The notes: generated by a model not told the origin, from the letters alone. DNA of 64,000 nucleotides from Candidatus Manganitrophus morganii (GCA_021651055.1 JAJHOH010000001.1:4143059-4207058); one strand, 5' to 3'. Positions 44,258-53,256 are shown, counted from the first letter of the stretch. Translations and numbers: made by a program.

Positions 44258-44866
44258 ATGGGACTGGAAGTGCAATGCGCGGTTGTCTTTTCGGGGCGAT
44301 CTTCCAAGGGCAAAGCCTTGTTGGAGACCGACACCCTCCTCTTTCGAGGCGATTTCCGCCTGGAGATTTCTTTCAAGACCATTCAGTCCCTCGTGGTGGA
44401 AGATCGGGTGTTGAAGGTGACAATCCCAGAGGGGGTCGCCCTTTTTCAATTGGGTCTACAGGCGGAAAAATGGGCGGAGAAGATCCGGAACCCGAAGGGG
44501 CTGATCGACAAGCTGGGGGTCAAGACCGACTCTATTGTCTCGGTTTTGAAAGTTCAAGAGGAGTCTTTTCGGAAAGAATTGCAGGATCGGGCAAAGGAGA
44601 TCTCGGAGGATAAGGCGAAGAAAGGGTCGGATTTGGTTTTTCTGGGTGTCGAGACTTTATCCGATTTAAAGAAATTAAAAACCTTGGTAAAGGCAATTAA
44701 GAGAGAAGGAGCCATCTGGACGATCTCGCCGAAAGGCAAAACAGGGATCAAGGAGAGCGAGATCTTGTCCGCGGCAAAAGAGGCCGGATTGGTCGCCGTC
44801 AAAGTGGCTCGTTTCTCCGAAACCCATACCGCCAACAAGTTCGTCATTCCAGTGGCCCGCCGTTAA
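44258..44866 (+). CDS. DUF3052-like protein
   Basis: A 202-residue protein. The C-terminal part (about residues 120-200: GSDLVFLGVETLSDLKKLK, LVKAIKREGAIWTISPKGK, KESEILSAAKEAGLVAVKV, FSETHTANKFVIP) resembles the DUF3052 family. The N-terminal 80 residues (VQCAVVFSGRSSKGKALLET, LFRGDFRLEISFKTIQSL) look like a PH-like domain. Function unknown. A clear Shine-Dalgarno (GGAGGGG) precedes the ATG. It starts a plus-strand run with tag and an FMN reductase gene. Confidence 0.75.
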   Translation: MGLEVQCAVVFSGRSSKGKALLETDTLLFRGDFRLEISFKTIQSLVVEDRVLKVTIPEGVALFQLGLQAEKWAEKIRNPKGLIDKLGVKTDSIVSVLKVQEESFRKELQDRAKEISEDKAKKGSDLVFLGVETLSDLKKLKTLVKAIKREGAIWTISPKGKTGIKESEILSAAKEAGLVAVKVARFSETHTANKFVIPVARR

Positions 44867-44889
44867 CTTCAAGATCAGGAGATCATGGA

Positions 44890-45450
44890 ATGGTCCGGTG
44901 TAGTTGGGCGGGAGCTCTCCCGCCCATGGTTGAATATCACGATAAAGAATGGGGTGTGCCGCTGCACGACGACCGCCGGCTCTTTGAATTTTTGATCCTG
45001 GAGGGAGCGCAGGCCGGATTGAGCTGGCGGACGATTTTGGAGAAACGGGAGAATTACCGGAAGGCATTCGATGACTTCGATCCGGTGAAGGTGGCCCGGT
45101 ACACCGATGCGAAGATCCGGCGTCTGCTGGACGATCCGGGAATCGTTCGAAATCGTCTGAAGATCAACGCCGCCATCCTCAACGGGCAGAAATACCTCGA
45201 AGTTCGGAAAGAGTTCGGATCGCTTGATCGCTACCTCTGGGGTTTTGTCGACGGCCGCCCGATCCGAAATTCCTTTAAGACATTCAGGGAGGTTCCTTGC
45301 CGGTCGGATGTTTCCGACCGGATGAGCCGTGATCTTGCGAAGCGAGGCTTCAAGTTTGTTGGGACGAAGATTTGTTATTCCTTCATGCAGGCGGTCGGGA
45401 TGGTGAACGATCACACGATCGACTGCTTTCGATATCAATCGGGTGAGTGA
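44890..45450 (+). CDS. tag: DNA-3-methyladenine glycosylase I
   Basis: A 186-residue enzyme of normal length. The four zinc ligands fall on Cys4, His17, His175 and Cys179, the same positions as in E. coli Tag. Other motifs: EYHDKEWGVPLHDDRRLFEF and AGLSWRTILEKRENYRKAF, then FKFVGTKICYSFMQAVGMV. It removes 3-methyladenine from alkylated DNA. GGAG lies 9 nt before the ATG. Confidence 0.95.
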   Translation: MVRCSWAGALPPMVEYHDKEWGVPLHDDRRLFEFLILEGAQAGLSWRTILEKRENYRKAFDDFDPVKVARYTDAKIRRLLDDPGIVRNRLKINAAILNGQKYLEVRKEFGSLDRYLWGFVDGRPIRNSFKTFREVPCRSDVSDRMSRDLAKRGFKFVGTKICYSFMQAVGMVNDHTIDCFRYQSGE

Positions 45451-45509
45451 TTGCGACGCTTGGAGCAATCGCGTATCATGAATCCGGAAACAGATTCGTT
45501 GAGGACTGA

Positions 45510-46067
45510 ATGAAGTTTCTGATGTTTGCCGCCTCTCTTCGGAAAGAGTCAATGAACCGAAAATTGATCGGCCTGGCGGCCGGGATCGTCCGAGGGGCGG
45601 GCCATGTTGTCGATCCGGCCGATTTTCATGAGTTCGATATGCCGCTCTACAACGGCGATCTTCAAGCCCAATCGGGGCTGCCTCCCGGCGCGTTGGAAAT
45701 GGTCCGGCGGATTGAGGGAGCGGATGGGTTGATTATTGCCTCGCCTGAATATAATTACTCTCTCCCCGGCACATTGAAGAACGCAATCGATTGGGTCTCG
45801 CGCGCCAAGCCGATGCCGCTTCGCGGGAAGAGCGGCCTTCTTTTGTCCGCCGCCACCTCCGTTGTCGGCGGGATTCGAGGCCTCTGGCAACTCCGGATTC
45901 CGTTGGAAGGTTTGGGAGTCTTTCTCTACCCGGATATGTTTGCGCTGGCGGCGGCCGACAAGGCGTTCGCGGAAGATGGGACGTTGAAAGATCCGACCCT
46001 CTCCTCCCGGCTTCAGACGATCATGGCCGGTTATCTTAAGGCGGCTGAAGCACTCGCCAAACGTTAG
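45510..46067 (+). CDS. NADPH-dependent FMN reductase-family flavodoxin
   Basis: A 185-residue flavodoxin-fold protein: MKFLMFAASLRKESMNRKL (FMN-phosphate loop), SPEYNYSLPGTLKNAIDWVS (the family signature), and SAATSVVGGIRGLWQLR. It probably reduces FMN or quinones/azo compounds with NAD(P)H. It lies 60 bp behind the glycosylase gene and may share its transcript, although the start lacks a strong Shine-Dalgarno (GAGGACTG). Confidence 0.88.
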   Translation: MKFLMFAASLRKESMNRKLIGLAAGIVRGAGHVVDPADFHEFDMPLYNGDLQAQSGLPPGALEMVRRIEGADGLIIASPEYNYSLPGTLKNAIDWVSRAKPMPLRGKSGLLLSAATSVVGGIRGLWQLRIPLEGLGVFLYPDMFALAAADKAFAEDGTLKDPTLSSRLQTIMAGYLKAAEALAKR

Positions 46068-46076
46068 CCGCCTGGA

Positions 46077-47084
46077 CTACCCGTCGATGATCTTTTTCCG
46101 TAGGATGATGATTTCCAGCGCCATCGCCGTTTTGGCGACGAGGCTTTTGATGGCGGGGATGTGAGGGATCATCCGTCTGGAGAAAAAGTTGTCGCCGTAG
46201 ATCACGCAGACGACATGGCCTTGGATCAACATCGGGATGACGACGACCTGGGGAGGAACCTGGATATCGAGGGCCTCGATCAGCTTCTCCATACCGGAGG
46301 AGATCATCGGGCCATCGTAGAATGTTTTGTTTTTGATCACCTGCTTGAAGAGCGGGAGATCGTCGGTGGGGAGGCTCAGGTCGTGACCTTCTTCTTCCGG
46401 GATGCTCATCCAGAAGTTCAGCTTTCCCTTCTTAACGGAGAAACAGTAAACTCGCTCCAGAAAGAAGGAGAGATAGCGGATCAGGGACCGGATGACCTCG
46501 TCTTGATCTTGGATCAAAAGGAGATCTTTCTTGGCCAACTCCATGTAGAGCTCGATTTTCGACGCATCAAGATCTTCATTGCTTCGGTCGACGCGGCTTC
46601 CATTTTTGGATTGATCCTGCTCTCGGTGCAAAATGGAGAGAAACCGCATCTTGGCGTCGGCCTGGTAATACTTTTTCAGAAAATATTGAATTCGGATTTC
46701 GGAGGCGACATGAAACTGGAGCTCATACGGCTGGAAGATCGGAAGGGTGGCGATCTCGGGGGTATTGGTCGGATCGGCCACGGCGATCCGTAAGATATTT
46801 CCCTGCCGCCCGAACGGGATCATCTCATATTGAATCGCAAGCCCCTTGGGGACAAGCTGGATCACCTCTTTCGGGATTTGCGCGAGGACGACCTGAGGAA
46901 CGATCGGGATTTGGAACTGCTCGCTCAGGAAATGGGTCAGCTCTTCTTCGGTCAGATATCCCAGCTCGATCAAGTTCGTTCCGAGGCGTCCCCCTTCCGT
47001 GACTTGCCGCTCCAGTACTTTCTCAAGCTGGTCTTCGGTGATCTTCTTGGCTGCAATCAGGTGTTCGCCCAGGAACCGGCTCAT
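46077..47084 (-). CDS. MshEN (GspE N-terminal) domain protein with C-terminal GAF-like region
   Basis: A 335-residue protein. Its N-terminus matches the GspE/PilB N-terminal domain: LGEHLIAAKKITEDQLEKVL, LGTNLIELGYLTEEELTHFL, then the nucleotide-like LRIAVADPTNTPEIA, with no ATPase domain attached. This domain binds c-di-GMP in MshE/PilB proteins, so a c-di-GMP receptor is likely. The C-terminal half looks GAF-like (VVVIPMLIQGHVVCVIYGDN). GGAAGG precedes the ATG at 47084. Behind it a good promoter (47122-47149) is seen. The gene is close to PilZ and Ppx-like genes. Confidence 0.78.
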   Translation of the reverse strand: MSRFLGEHLIAAKKITEDQLEKVLERQVTEGGRLGTNLIELGYLTEEELTHFLSEQFQIPIVPQVVLAQIPKEVIQLVPKGLAIQYEMIPFGRQGNILRIAVADPTNTPEIATLPIFQPYELQFHVASEIRIQYFLKKYYQADAKMRFLSILHREQDQSKNGSRVDRSNEDLDASKIELYMELAKKDLLLIQDQDEVIRSLIRYLSFFLERVYCFSVKKGKLNFWMSIPEEEGHDLSLPTDDLPLFKQVIKNKTFYDGPMISSGMEKLIEALDIQVPPQVVVIPMLIQGHVVCVIYGDNFFSRRMIPHIPAIKSLVAKTAMALEIIILRKKIIDG

Positions 47085-47121
47085 GGCGCCTTCCTTTATT
47101 TAACCTTTGTGTTTTTCTAAA

Positions 47122-47149
47122 AATTTATCACAAAGTGGGATCTTGTCAA
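47122..47149 (-). promoter_or_regulatory. Promoter of the MshEN gene
   Basis: Minus-strand TTGACA and TAAATT with a 16-bp spacer, 38 bp upstream of the ATG at 47084. Confidence 0.6.
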
Positions 47150-47157
47150 ATAAAGGA

Positions 47158-47180
47158 GGCATTTTTCTTTTCAAAATGCC
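47158..47180 (-). terminator. Terminator of the flavin-reductase operon
   Basis: GGCATTTT and AAAATGCC form an 8-bp stem with a 7-nt loop followed by TCCTTTATTTG on the minus strand, 61 bp after the reductase stop. Confidence 0.55.
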
Positions 47181-47241
47181 GAACGAGAGGGTTTCCTGTC
47201 GTACGGAACGATTGCGGAGAGCGATCGGAGCGGGAGATCGG

Positions 47242-47961
47242 TTAATAAAACTTTTCGTAGTGGACCGATTTTCGCGGCATCCCTTTTTCGATGAGAAGGG
47301 TCCGGACCTCTTTGATCATCTCCCCGTTTCCGCAGAGATAGGCGTCTAGATTCTCTACGGTTTGAATCAGGCCGGGAAGAAGGCTTGTCACCCGTCCCTT
47401 CAATCCGTTCCATGCATCGGTCGGCCGGGACAAGGTGACGAAATATTTGAAGAAGGGATACTCCTTTGCAAGGGAGGTAAACGTTTCCTGGTAATAAAGG
47501 TCGATTTCGCTTCGGAGTCCCCAGTAGAGGGTCATCGGGCGGCGGCTACCGCTCCGAAGAAGGTGAACGATCATCGATTTGATCGGCGCGATCCCCGTGC
47601 CGGTCGCCACAAAGAGAAGCGAAGTGGCCGCTTCTTTGACGGTGAAATAACCGAGGGGATAGAGGAACTTCAATTTGTCTCCCATCTGAAGCGAGTGGAT
47701 CTGTGTTGATCCCGGTCCCCCCTTCACCAGGTTGACGCAAAGCCGGATGATCTCCTTCTCCTCCGGAGAGGAGGCAATGGAGTAAGGCCGATTGTTTTGT
47801 CGGGGGTGTCCGTCTTTCATCTCGGTGACCTCGATCGAGATGTATTGCCCGGCGGTGAATTCAAGCTGCGGGGGATCGATCATCCTCAAGCTGACCTCTT
47901 TGACATCATGCGTTAGAACATGGATGTCGATCACTTCCGCGCTGCACTTTACAGGTTGCAT
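47242..47961 (-). CDS. FAD-dependent ferredoxin-NAD(P)H reductase-like protein
   Basis: A 239-residue FNR-family oxidoreductase: the FAD-binding RPYSIASSP, the NAD(P)-binding LLFVATGTGIAPIKSMIVHL and the C-terminal AYLCGNGEMIKEVRTLLIE. There is no ferredoxin domain of its own, so it needs an external redox partner. It is the last gene of a minus-strand run with PilZ and Ppx. The start has GGAG about 8 nt upstream. Confidence 0.87.
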   Translation of the reverse strand: MQPVKCSAEVIDIHVLTHDVKEVSLRMIDPPQLEFTAGQYISIEVTEMKDGHPRQNNRPYSIASSPEEKEIIRLCVNLVKGGPGSTQIHSLQMGDKLKFLYPLGYFTVKEAATSLLFVATGTGIAPIKSMIVHLLRSGSRRPMTLYWGLRSEIDLYYQETFTSLAKEYPFFKYFVTLSRPTDAWNGLKGRVTSLLPGLIQTVENLDAYLCGNGEMIKEVRTLLIEKGMPRKSVHYEKFY

Positions 47962-47978
47962 GTATACTCCATAAGGAA

Positions 47979-48320
47979 CTATTTATAATACGATTCCGCC
48001 TGCTCGATACACCGGGTGAGGTTCGGATGTGTCTCCGCGGTCAGGACATTGGAGAATTCGACCCCGGAAACAAAGGCGTTCTTGAAGGAGGCGCTCCACT
48101 TCACCTTCCCCTGAAGGGCTTCGGTCTCTTCCTCCCCTTCGAGCAGGAAATGAAGTGTGATTTTAACAGAGGTATCTTTTTTAATCTCTTTGCTCGTATA
48201 CATCTCCAATCCACCCCGGCTGATGCCGCCGACATAGGCCTGATCGAAATCGCCGTCCGGCAGGACCACCTCCGCGATCGATTTGATCGTCACCCGAATG
48301 TGTTTTCGCTTCTCAATCAT
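47979..48320 (-). CDS. PilZ-domain protein
   Basis: A 113-residue single PilZ domain with EKRKHIRVTI as the RxxxR motif and YVGGISRGGLEMYT as the D/NxSxxG element (here GISRGG); then GEEETEALQGKVKWSASF and VSGVEFSN. Probably a c-di-GMP receptor. It lies 17 bp upstream of the reductase gene and 76 bp downstream of the Ppx gene. Confidence 0.85.
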   Translation of the reverse strand: MIEKRKHIRVTIKSIAEVVLPDGDFDQAYVGGISRGGLEMYTSKEIKKDTSVKITLHFLLEGEEETEALQGKVKWSASFKNAFVSGVEFSNVLTAETHPNLTRCIEQAESYYK

Positions 48321-48396
48321 TTTCGTCTGCTTTCCCTATGGTTGATCGGATGGCCGGTGGATGAACTCCAGATAGATCGTTCGAGTCGGTCGATTT

Positions 48397-49335
48397 CTAA
48401 GACGATGTCTCTTCATATTCTTTCTGATATAAATGAATCAGGACCCCTTCTCTCAAGCCGTAATCACTCACATAGACCGGATCGTATCCGAAAAGCTCCA
48501 TCACGGCGAGCAAGATCAAACTTCCGGTGAGGATGATATCCTCCCTCCCCTTTTCCAGCCCCAGCATTTTTCTTCTCTGTTCAAGCGGCATCAGGGAGAG
48601 TTCCTTATAGATCCGCTCGATGGCGGCGCGCGAGAGAGGATAGCGGTTCACCTTTTGTGGATCGTATGCGGTCATCTTTTGGTCGATCGCCGCGAGGGTG
48701 GTAATACTCCCCGCCGTTCCGACAAAAAGTCCCTTCGGAGGAAAATGATAACCGATCGGTTTGATCACTTTATCGATCGCCAGCCGCAAGTTTTTGAGCT
48801 CCTCCGGCGTCGGAGGATCCGACTTCAAATACTTCTCGGTCAGATGAACGACCCCAAGCTCGGTGCTGAGAAGAAAATTAGGCGCGTCTCCTTCGGCGCC
48901 GATGAATTCCGTACTTCCTCCCCCGATATCGATAACAAGCATCGGTTCGGTCTGGTTTTTTATCACAAGATTCACCCCCAGAAAGGTGCAGAGCGCTTCT
49001 TCCTCTCCTGAGATGACCTGCACATCGAATCCGGTTTGCCGTTTCACTTCATTTAAAAAGAGATCACGATTTTCCGCTTCCCGAACCGCACTGGTGCCGA
49101 CCACGATCAAGTTGTCCACCGAATAATTTTTGAGGATCTCCTTAAATTGCTTTAACGCCGCGACCGATCGCTCGACGGCGGCGGGTAGGAAAGCCTTTTT
49201 TGTAGAAAAGCCCTCTCCCAGCCGGGTGATTTCCTTTGCGGAGCAAATTTCACGGAGCGACTGTGTATTCTCCAACTCCGCCACAAGAAGACGAAGGGTG
49301 TTCGTGCCGATGTCGATTCCTGCAATGACAGCCAT
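48397..49335 (-). CDS. Ppx/GppA phosphatase-family protein
   Basis: A 312-residue protein of the exopolyphosphatase/guanosine pentaphosphate phosphatase family: AGIDIGTNTLRLLVAEL, VVGTSAVREAENRDLFL, MLVIDIGGGSTEFIGAEGD, and GTAGSITTLAAID. The short length shows it has only the two actin-fold domains without the C-terminal HD part of full-length Ppx. It degrades polyphosphate or pppGpp. It lies 19 bp behind the 128-residue gene, in the recG-led run. Confidence 0.9.
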   Translation of the reverse strand: MAVIAGIDIGTNTLRLLVAELENTQSLREICSAKEITRLGEGFSTKKAFLPAAVERSVAALKQFKEILKNYSVDNLIVVGTSAVREAENRDLFLNEVKRQTGFDVQVISGEEEALCTFLGVNLVIKNQTEPMLVIDIGGGSTEFIGAEGDAPNFLLSTELGVVHLTEKYLKSDPPTPEELKNLRLAIDKVIKPIGYHFPPKGLFVGTAGSITTLAAIDQKMTAYDPQKVNRYPLSRAAIERIYKELSLMPLEQRRKMLGLEKGREDIILTGSLILLAVMELFGYDPVYVSDYGLREGVLIHLYQKEYEETSS

Positions 49336-49354
49336 TAACCTGCTCTCTCCTCAA

Positions 49355-49741
49355 TCAAGGCGATACTTTTTCATCGGGGTCGGATGGCTGATCCATCTCT
49401 TTCATCTGGTCGAGGAGAATCTTTTGCTCTTCCAATAAGAGTCCGATGCGTCGAAATTCCCTTTTCCTCTCTTCCTCGGTCAGATTCCCCTTTCCGGACC
49501 AATGATCGTGGACCCTTTTACCCAGGGTTTGATGCGCTTCAAAGAGTTTCCGATTTGTTTTCTCCAGACGATAACGGATCCGGATGCGCTCTGCCTCGGC
49601 GAAGGAGCGATCGACGGCGGAGGCGGAGCGGGTTTGGACCGCTTGCCAGCCCCGAATCATATCCTCTTTCCAATGTTTTGGGAAGAGCCCCCGCTCCGGT
49701 TTCCACCACTTTTTTAAGAAGATCTCCCACGAAAGGGCCAT
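49355..49741 (-). CDS. Small helical hypothetical protein
   Basis: A 128-residue protein rich in Lys, Arg and Glu, with helices such as SFAEAERIRIRYRLEKTNRK and EERKREFRRIGLLLEEQK, and a Trp-rich N-terminus (MALSWEIFLKKWWKPERGL). No membrane segment; no family recognised. It lies 24 bp after the recG stop and directly before the Ppx gene, so it is cotranscribed. Start supported by GAGG. Confidence 0.6.
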   Translation of the reverse strand: MALSWEIFLKKWWKPERGLFPKHWKEDMIRGWQAVQTRSASAVDRSFAEAERIRIRYRLEKTNRKLFEAHQTLGKRVHDHWSGKGNLTEEERKREFRRIGLLLEEQKILLDQMKEMDQPSDPDEKVSP

Positions 49742-49765
49742 TCCATCCTCACTTCATCCGGACCA

Positions 49766-51907
49766 TTATCCGGTGGTCAACCACTCGAGTTTTCCCTTCC
49801 ACTTTCTTTCCAGCAGGAGGCGGATCGGCCGGCTCTCCGCTTCGGTCAGATTCGGATCTCGATCGACCCATGTGAAGGCCTCGCGGCGGGCCGTTTCCAA
49901 AATGGCGGTATCTCTCATCAAGTTTGCAATCCGCAATTCCGGAATGCCCGATTGCCGTGTTCCGAAAAATTCGCCGGGACCGCGGATTTCCAAGTCGATC
50001 TCGGCGATCTTAAAGCCGTCATTGCTCTTCACCATGGCATCCAGACGGCGCTTCGCCTCGGCGCTGATCGGATACTCCGCGGCCAAAAGACAGAAAGACT
50101 GCTCCCTTCCCCTCCCGACCCGCCCACGGAGTTGATGAAGCTGGGCCAAACCGAATCGCTCCGCATGCTCGATCAGCATGAGGGTCGCATTCGGCACATC
50201 GATTCCCACTTCCACGACGGTCGTCGCGACCAAAAGATTGATTCGACCCTCTTTGAACTCCCGCATGATCGATTCCTTCTCCTCCCGCTTTAATCGACCG
50301 TGGAGCAGCCCGATTCGTCGATGCGGGAAGATCTCACGCTGAAGGGTCACGGACAGTTCAAAGGCGGCTTTGAGATCGCTTTTCTCGGACTCTTCGATCA
50401 GCGGACAGACGACATAGGCCTGTCTTCCTTTCGCGAGCTCTTTTTCAAGAAAGGAATAAGCCCGCTCCCGCTGCTTTCCATAGAAAAGGAAATTACGAAT
50501 CGGTGACCGGCCCGGCGGCAGCGCATCGATGATGGAAACATTCAAATCTCCATAAAGGGTCAATGCCAGGGTCCGAGGGATCGGCGTCGCCGTCATGATG
50601 AGAACATCGGGGCGATAACCTTTCCCCGCTAATTTCGCCCGCTGCAGCACCCCGAACTTGTGTTGCTCGTCGACAACGACCATCCCCAGCTTTTTGAATT
50701 CCACCCCCTCCTGGATCAAGGCATGTGTTCCGATGACCAGATCGTACGCTCCTGCTCGGATTCCTTCCAGGATCTCTTCTTTGGCTTTCTTCCGCATCTC
50801 GCTGGTCAGAAACGTGATCGTTCTCCCTAACCGTTCAATATACCCCCGAATGGAGAGATAGTGTTGCTCGGCGAGAATTTCGGTGGGAGCCATCAGCGCC
50901 GCCTGGTATCCATTTTCAAGGGCAATCAGGATCGACATGAGGGCGACCAGTGTTTTGCCCGATCCGACATCCCCTTGGACCAGCCGATTCATGGGACGAT
51001 CCGAGGCCATGTCCTCTTTGATCTCCGCAAGGACCTTTTCCTGCGCCGGCGTCAGTTGAAAAGGAAGAATCTCGCGAAGCCGATCCGGAAGTGGTCCGGA
51101 GGTCTGGAAGGAGATTCCTTTTTCCTGAGTTGAAAACCGCTTTTTGCGGAGGGCTAAACCGGTTTGGAGAAGGAAGAGTTCATCAAACGAGAGGCGGCGG
51201 TGGAAGGGGCTCCGGCCGGCGTTCAATGGGTCCAGCGCTGAATCCGATGCGGGAAAATGAAGCCCCGAGATCGCCTGGGAGAGAGGGATCAGATTATACT
51301 TCTGAATCAGGGCGGACGGGAGGATATCTGGAATCTTGGCGAGGTATTGATTCAGCACCACCTTCATCAAGGATCGAATCTGGCGGCTCGTCACCCCTTT
51401 GGTTTCATGATAAATCGGAACAATCCGACCCATATGAATCTGAACCTCTTCTTCATCGACCTTTTCGTAGAGGGGGCTTTCCATTTCGAGATGATATCCG
51501 CCGTAGTGATTTGCTTTTACCTTTCCGGAAAGCATGATTTTTTCGCCCACCTTGAAGAGGTCCTTTAGGTAGGGTTGATTGAACCATTTTGCGTGGAGAA
51601 GCCCGGTTTCGTCCATCACGGCCGCGTCGACGATTTTCATTCTGCGTCGGGGCGTCTGAACCAGGGAGACTGCTTTAATTTCGGCCAAGATCGTCTGCTC
51701 TTCCCCAGGTTGAAGGTGAGCGATTTTTTTTAAAGCGGTTCGATCTTCATACCTGAAGGGGGAAAAGAGGAGAAGGTCTTCAAGGGTCTCAATTCCAAGC
51801 TTGCCGAAAAGAACGGCCCTCTTCGGGCCGACTCCTTTCAGGTACTGAATCGGCTGATCCCACGGAAATGGGCTTGAGTCAATGATCTGTCTGGCCTGTT
51901 CGGTCAT
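49766..51907 (-). CDS. recG: ATP-dependent DNA helicase RecG
   Basis: A 713-residue helicase of full RecG length. Wedge/OB domain at the N-terminus (YLKGVGPKRAVLFGKLGIE), then RecA-like motifs: Walker A RLVQGDVGSGKTLVALMSI, DEQH in MVVVDEQHKFGV, MTATPIPRTLALT, and motif VI QLRGRVGRGREQSFCLLAA. It reverses stalled forks and resolves branched DNA. It is the first gene of the minus-strand run to 47242 and is divergent from rpmB. Confidence 0.95.
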   Translation of the reverse strand: MTEQARQIIDSSPFPWDQPIQYLKGVGPKRAVLFGKLGIETLEDLLLFSPFRYEDRTALKKIAHLQPGEEQTILAEIKAVSLVQTPRRRMKIVDAAVMDETGLLHAKWFNQPYLKDLFKVGEKIMLSGKVKANHYGGYHLEMESPLYEKVDEEEVQIHMGRIVPIYHETKGVTSRQIRSLMKVVLNQYLAKIPDILPSALIQKYNLIPLSQAISGLHFPASDSALDPLNAGRSPFHRRLSFDELFLLQTGLALRKKRFSTQEKGISFQTSGPLPDRLREILPFQLTPAQEKVLAEIKEDMASDRPMNRLVQGDVGSGKTLVALMSILIALENGYQAALMAPTEILAEQHYLSIRGYIERLGRTITFLTSEMRKKAKEEILEGIRAGAYDLVIGTHALIQEGVEFKKLGMVVVDEQHKFGVLQRAKLAGKGYRPDVLIMTATPIPRTLALTLYGDLNVSIIDALPPGRSPIRNFLFYGKQRERAYSFLEKELAKGRQAYVVCPLIEESEKSDLKAAFELSVTLQREIFPHRRIGLLHGRLKREEKESIMREFKEGRINLLVATTVVEVGIDVPNATLMLIEHAERFGLAQLHQLRGRVGRGREQSFCLLAAEYPISAEAKRRLDAMVKSNDGFKIAEIDLEIRGPGEFFGTRQSGIPELRIANLMRDTAILETARREAFTWVDRDPNLTEAESRPIRLLLERKWKGKLEWLTTG

Positions 51908-51951
51908 CGCATTTTAGGAGGTGATTCTCAGGAAGCAGAACGCTTTTTCTC

Positions 51952-51980
51952 TTGCCAATTCGAAGTGTTCATGATAGCAT
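51952..51980 (+). promoter_or_regulatory. Promoter of rpmB
   Basis: TTGCCA and TAGCAT with a 17-bp spacer, 52 bp before the rpmB start. Confidence 0.6.
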
Positions 51981-52032
51981 AGGGTCGCTTTTTTATCAAC
52001 GAGATACAACTAACGGAAAGGATTTCGGGATC

Positions 52033-52224
52033 ATGGCAAGAGTATGTGAGGTTTGCGGCAAAGGGCATCAGATCGGTAATTTGGTCAGCCATGCGAATAA
52101 CAAAAGCAAGCGGAGCTTCAAGCCGAATCTTCAGACTGTTCGCGCCTTGATCGGTAAAACGGTAAAGCGGATTCTGGCCTGCACCAATTGTATCAAGGCA
52201 GGGAAAGTCATTAAAGCAGGATAA
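52033..52224 (+). CDS. rpmB: 50S ribosomal protein L28
   Basis: A 63-residue L28 with [20 protein letters not shown] at the start and the zinc-binding Cys pairs at residues 5/8 and 50/53. An upstream in-frame start (51952) is rejected: it would add 27 residues absent from L28, and GGAAAGGA lies in front of the true ATG. This is the monocistronic, divergent neighbour of recG, a common arrangement. Confidence 0.95.
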   Translation: MARVCEVCGKGHQIGNLVSHANNKSKRSFKPNLQTVRALIGKTVKRILACTNCIKAGKVIKAG

Positions 52225-52479
52225 AGTCCGGTCACTCAGCCGGTGACAAATTATGTCCTCTTACTAAGTAATTTACTTCCGGTAAACCATCCTTTAACTT
52301 GATCTTTCTCTCCCGCGCCCCGGTTAACGGGGCATTCCCAGCCTAAGCATTTGGATTCTCATCGAAAATCAATCTTCTCTACATCGACCACAATTGATCA
52401 ACGATGGCATTTCACTTGCAAATTCCTGTGATTAGGGGAATTTCCTCCACGGCTACTTGAATGATTAGGGAGAGAAAAA
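52225..52479. other. Intergenic region between rpmB and the MerR gene
   Basis: 255 bp. A small 6-bp stem GCCCCG/CGGGGC with a 5-nt loop lies around 52317-52333, and AAGTAATTTACTT is palindromic. No gene, no clear terminator, no convincing promoter; GGGAGAG precedes the MerR ATG. Confidence 0.4.
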
Positions 52480-53256
52480 ATGCAAAAGACATATGGCCCA
52501 AAAGCGGTTTGTCAATCTGTGGGTATTTCACAACGCCAACTCGGTTACTGGGGAATGATCGGCGTGATCAAACCGACGAAGCAGATGCACGGTGCGAAGG
52601 TATTTAATCGGTACACAGATGAGGATGTCGAAACCTTAAAGAAGGTGAAGAAACTGATTGAGGAAGGTTTTTTCGTCAGCAAGGCCGCTGAAAAAATTCA
52701 CAAGCTGAAAGAGGCGCTCTCTTCCCCTTCTTCTGGCCTTTCTACCGGAATGCCGTCTCCAGAGCAGAATGGGATCCATTCTCATCAAGAAAATGGACAC
52801 CGGAGCCTTTCTTCCTCGCTCTATCTGGAGGTTCGTCTTGTCGAGGAATTGGCGAAATTAAAGCAGCAGCCGTTTCCGCTGGCATGTATGGCGATTCAAG
52901 TTCTCTTTCCTTCTTTTATCAAACTTCCCCATCTGAAAAACGAGATCCTCCTGAAGCTTTCACTAAAATTTGGTTCGATGCTAAAGGCATCTGAGGTGAT
53001 CAGCTACAAAAAAGATTCCATTTTCCTCTGGTTGATGCCGAACCGAACAATCGAGCAGGCCCGGCTTCTTTCCGGAGAAGTAAAAGAGATCATTGAAGGA
53101 TCTGAATGGGATGTTCAAGATAAAAGATTCAAGCTGCAAGCGGCCTTTGGCTTTAGTGACTCCAATACGCCACCCCGGAAAGAGGGTAATCTTCTCACTG
53201 CCGCGGAAGGAGAACTTTTGGGACAAGGGTTACGGAGAAATCGGCTGGTTCAATAA
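52480..53256 (+). CDS. MerR-type HTH protein with degenerate GGDEF-like C-terminus
   Basis: A 258-residue protein. Residues 1-75 are a MerR-type winged helix (AVCQSVGISQRQLGYWGMIG, VFNRYTDEDVETLKKVKKLI). A Ser/Pro/His-rich linker follows (about 75-110). The C-terminal part (about 115-245: LKNEILLKLSLKFGSMLKAS, SYKKDSIFLWLMPNRTIEQA, KLQAAFGFSD) has the strand-helix pattern of a GGDEF domain, but the GGDEF loop itself is replaced, here near YKKDS. It would not make c-di-GMP and might bind a ligand. This reading is inference from pattern. Targets unknown. Confidence 0.68.
   Translation: MQKTYGPKAVCQSVGISQRQLGYWGMIGVIKPTKQMHGAKVFNRYTDEDVETLKKVKKLIEEGFFVSKAAEKIHKLKEALSSPSSGLSTGMPSPEQNGIHSHQENGHRSLSSSLYLEVRLVEELAKLKQQPFPLACMAIQVLFPSFIKLPHLKNEILLKLSLKFGSMLKASEVISYKKDSIFLWLMPNRTIEQARLLSGEVKEIIEGSEWDVQDKRFKLQAAFGFSDSNTPPRKEGNLLTAAEGELLGQGLRRNRLVQ

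Noticed and set aside
52317..52333. Small GC-rich stem in the rpmB-merR gap as terminator
   Set aside because: Only 6 bp and no T-tract, too weak to call.
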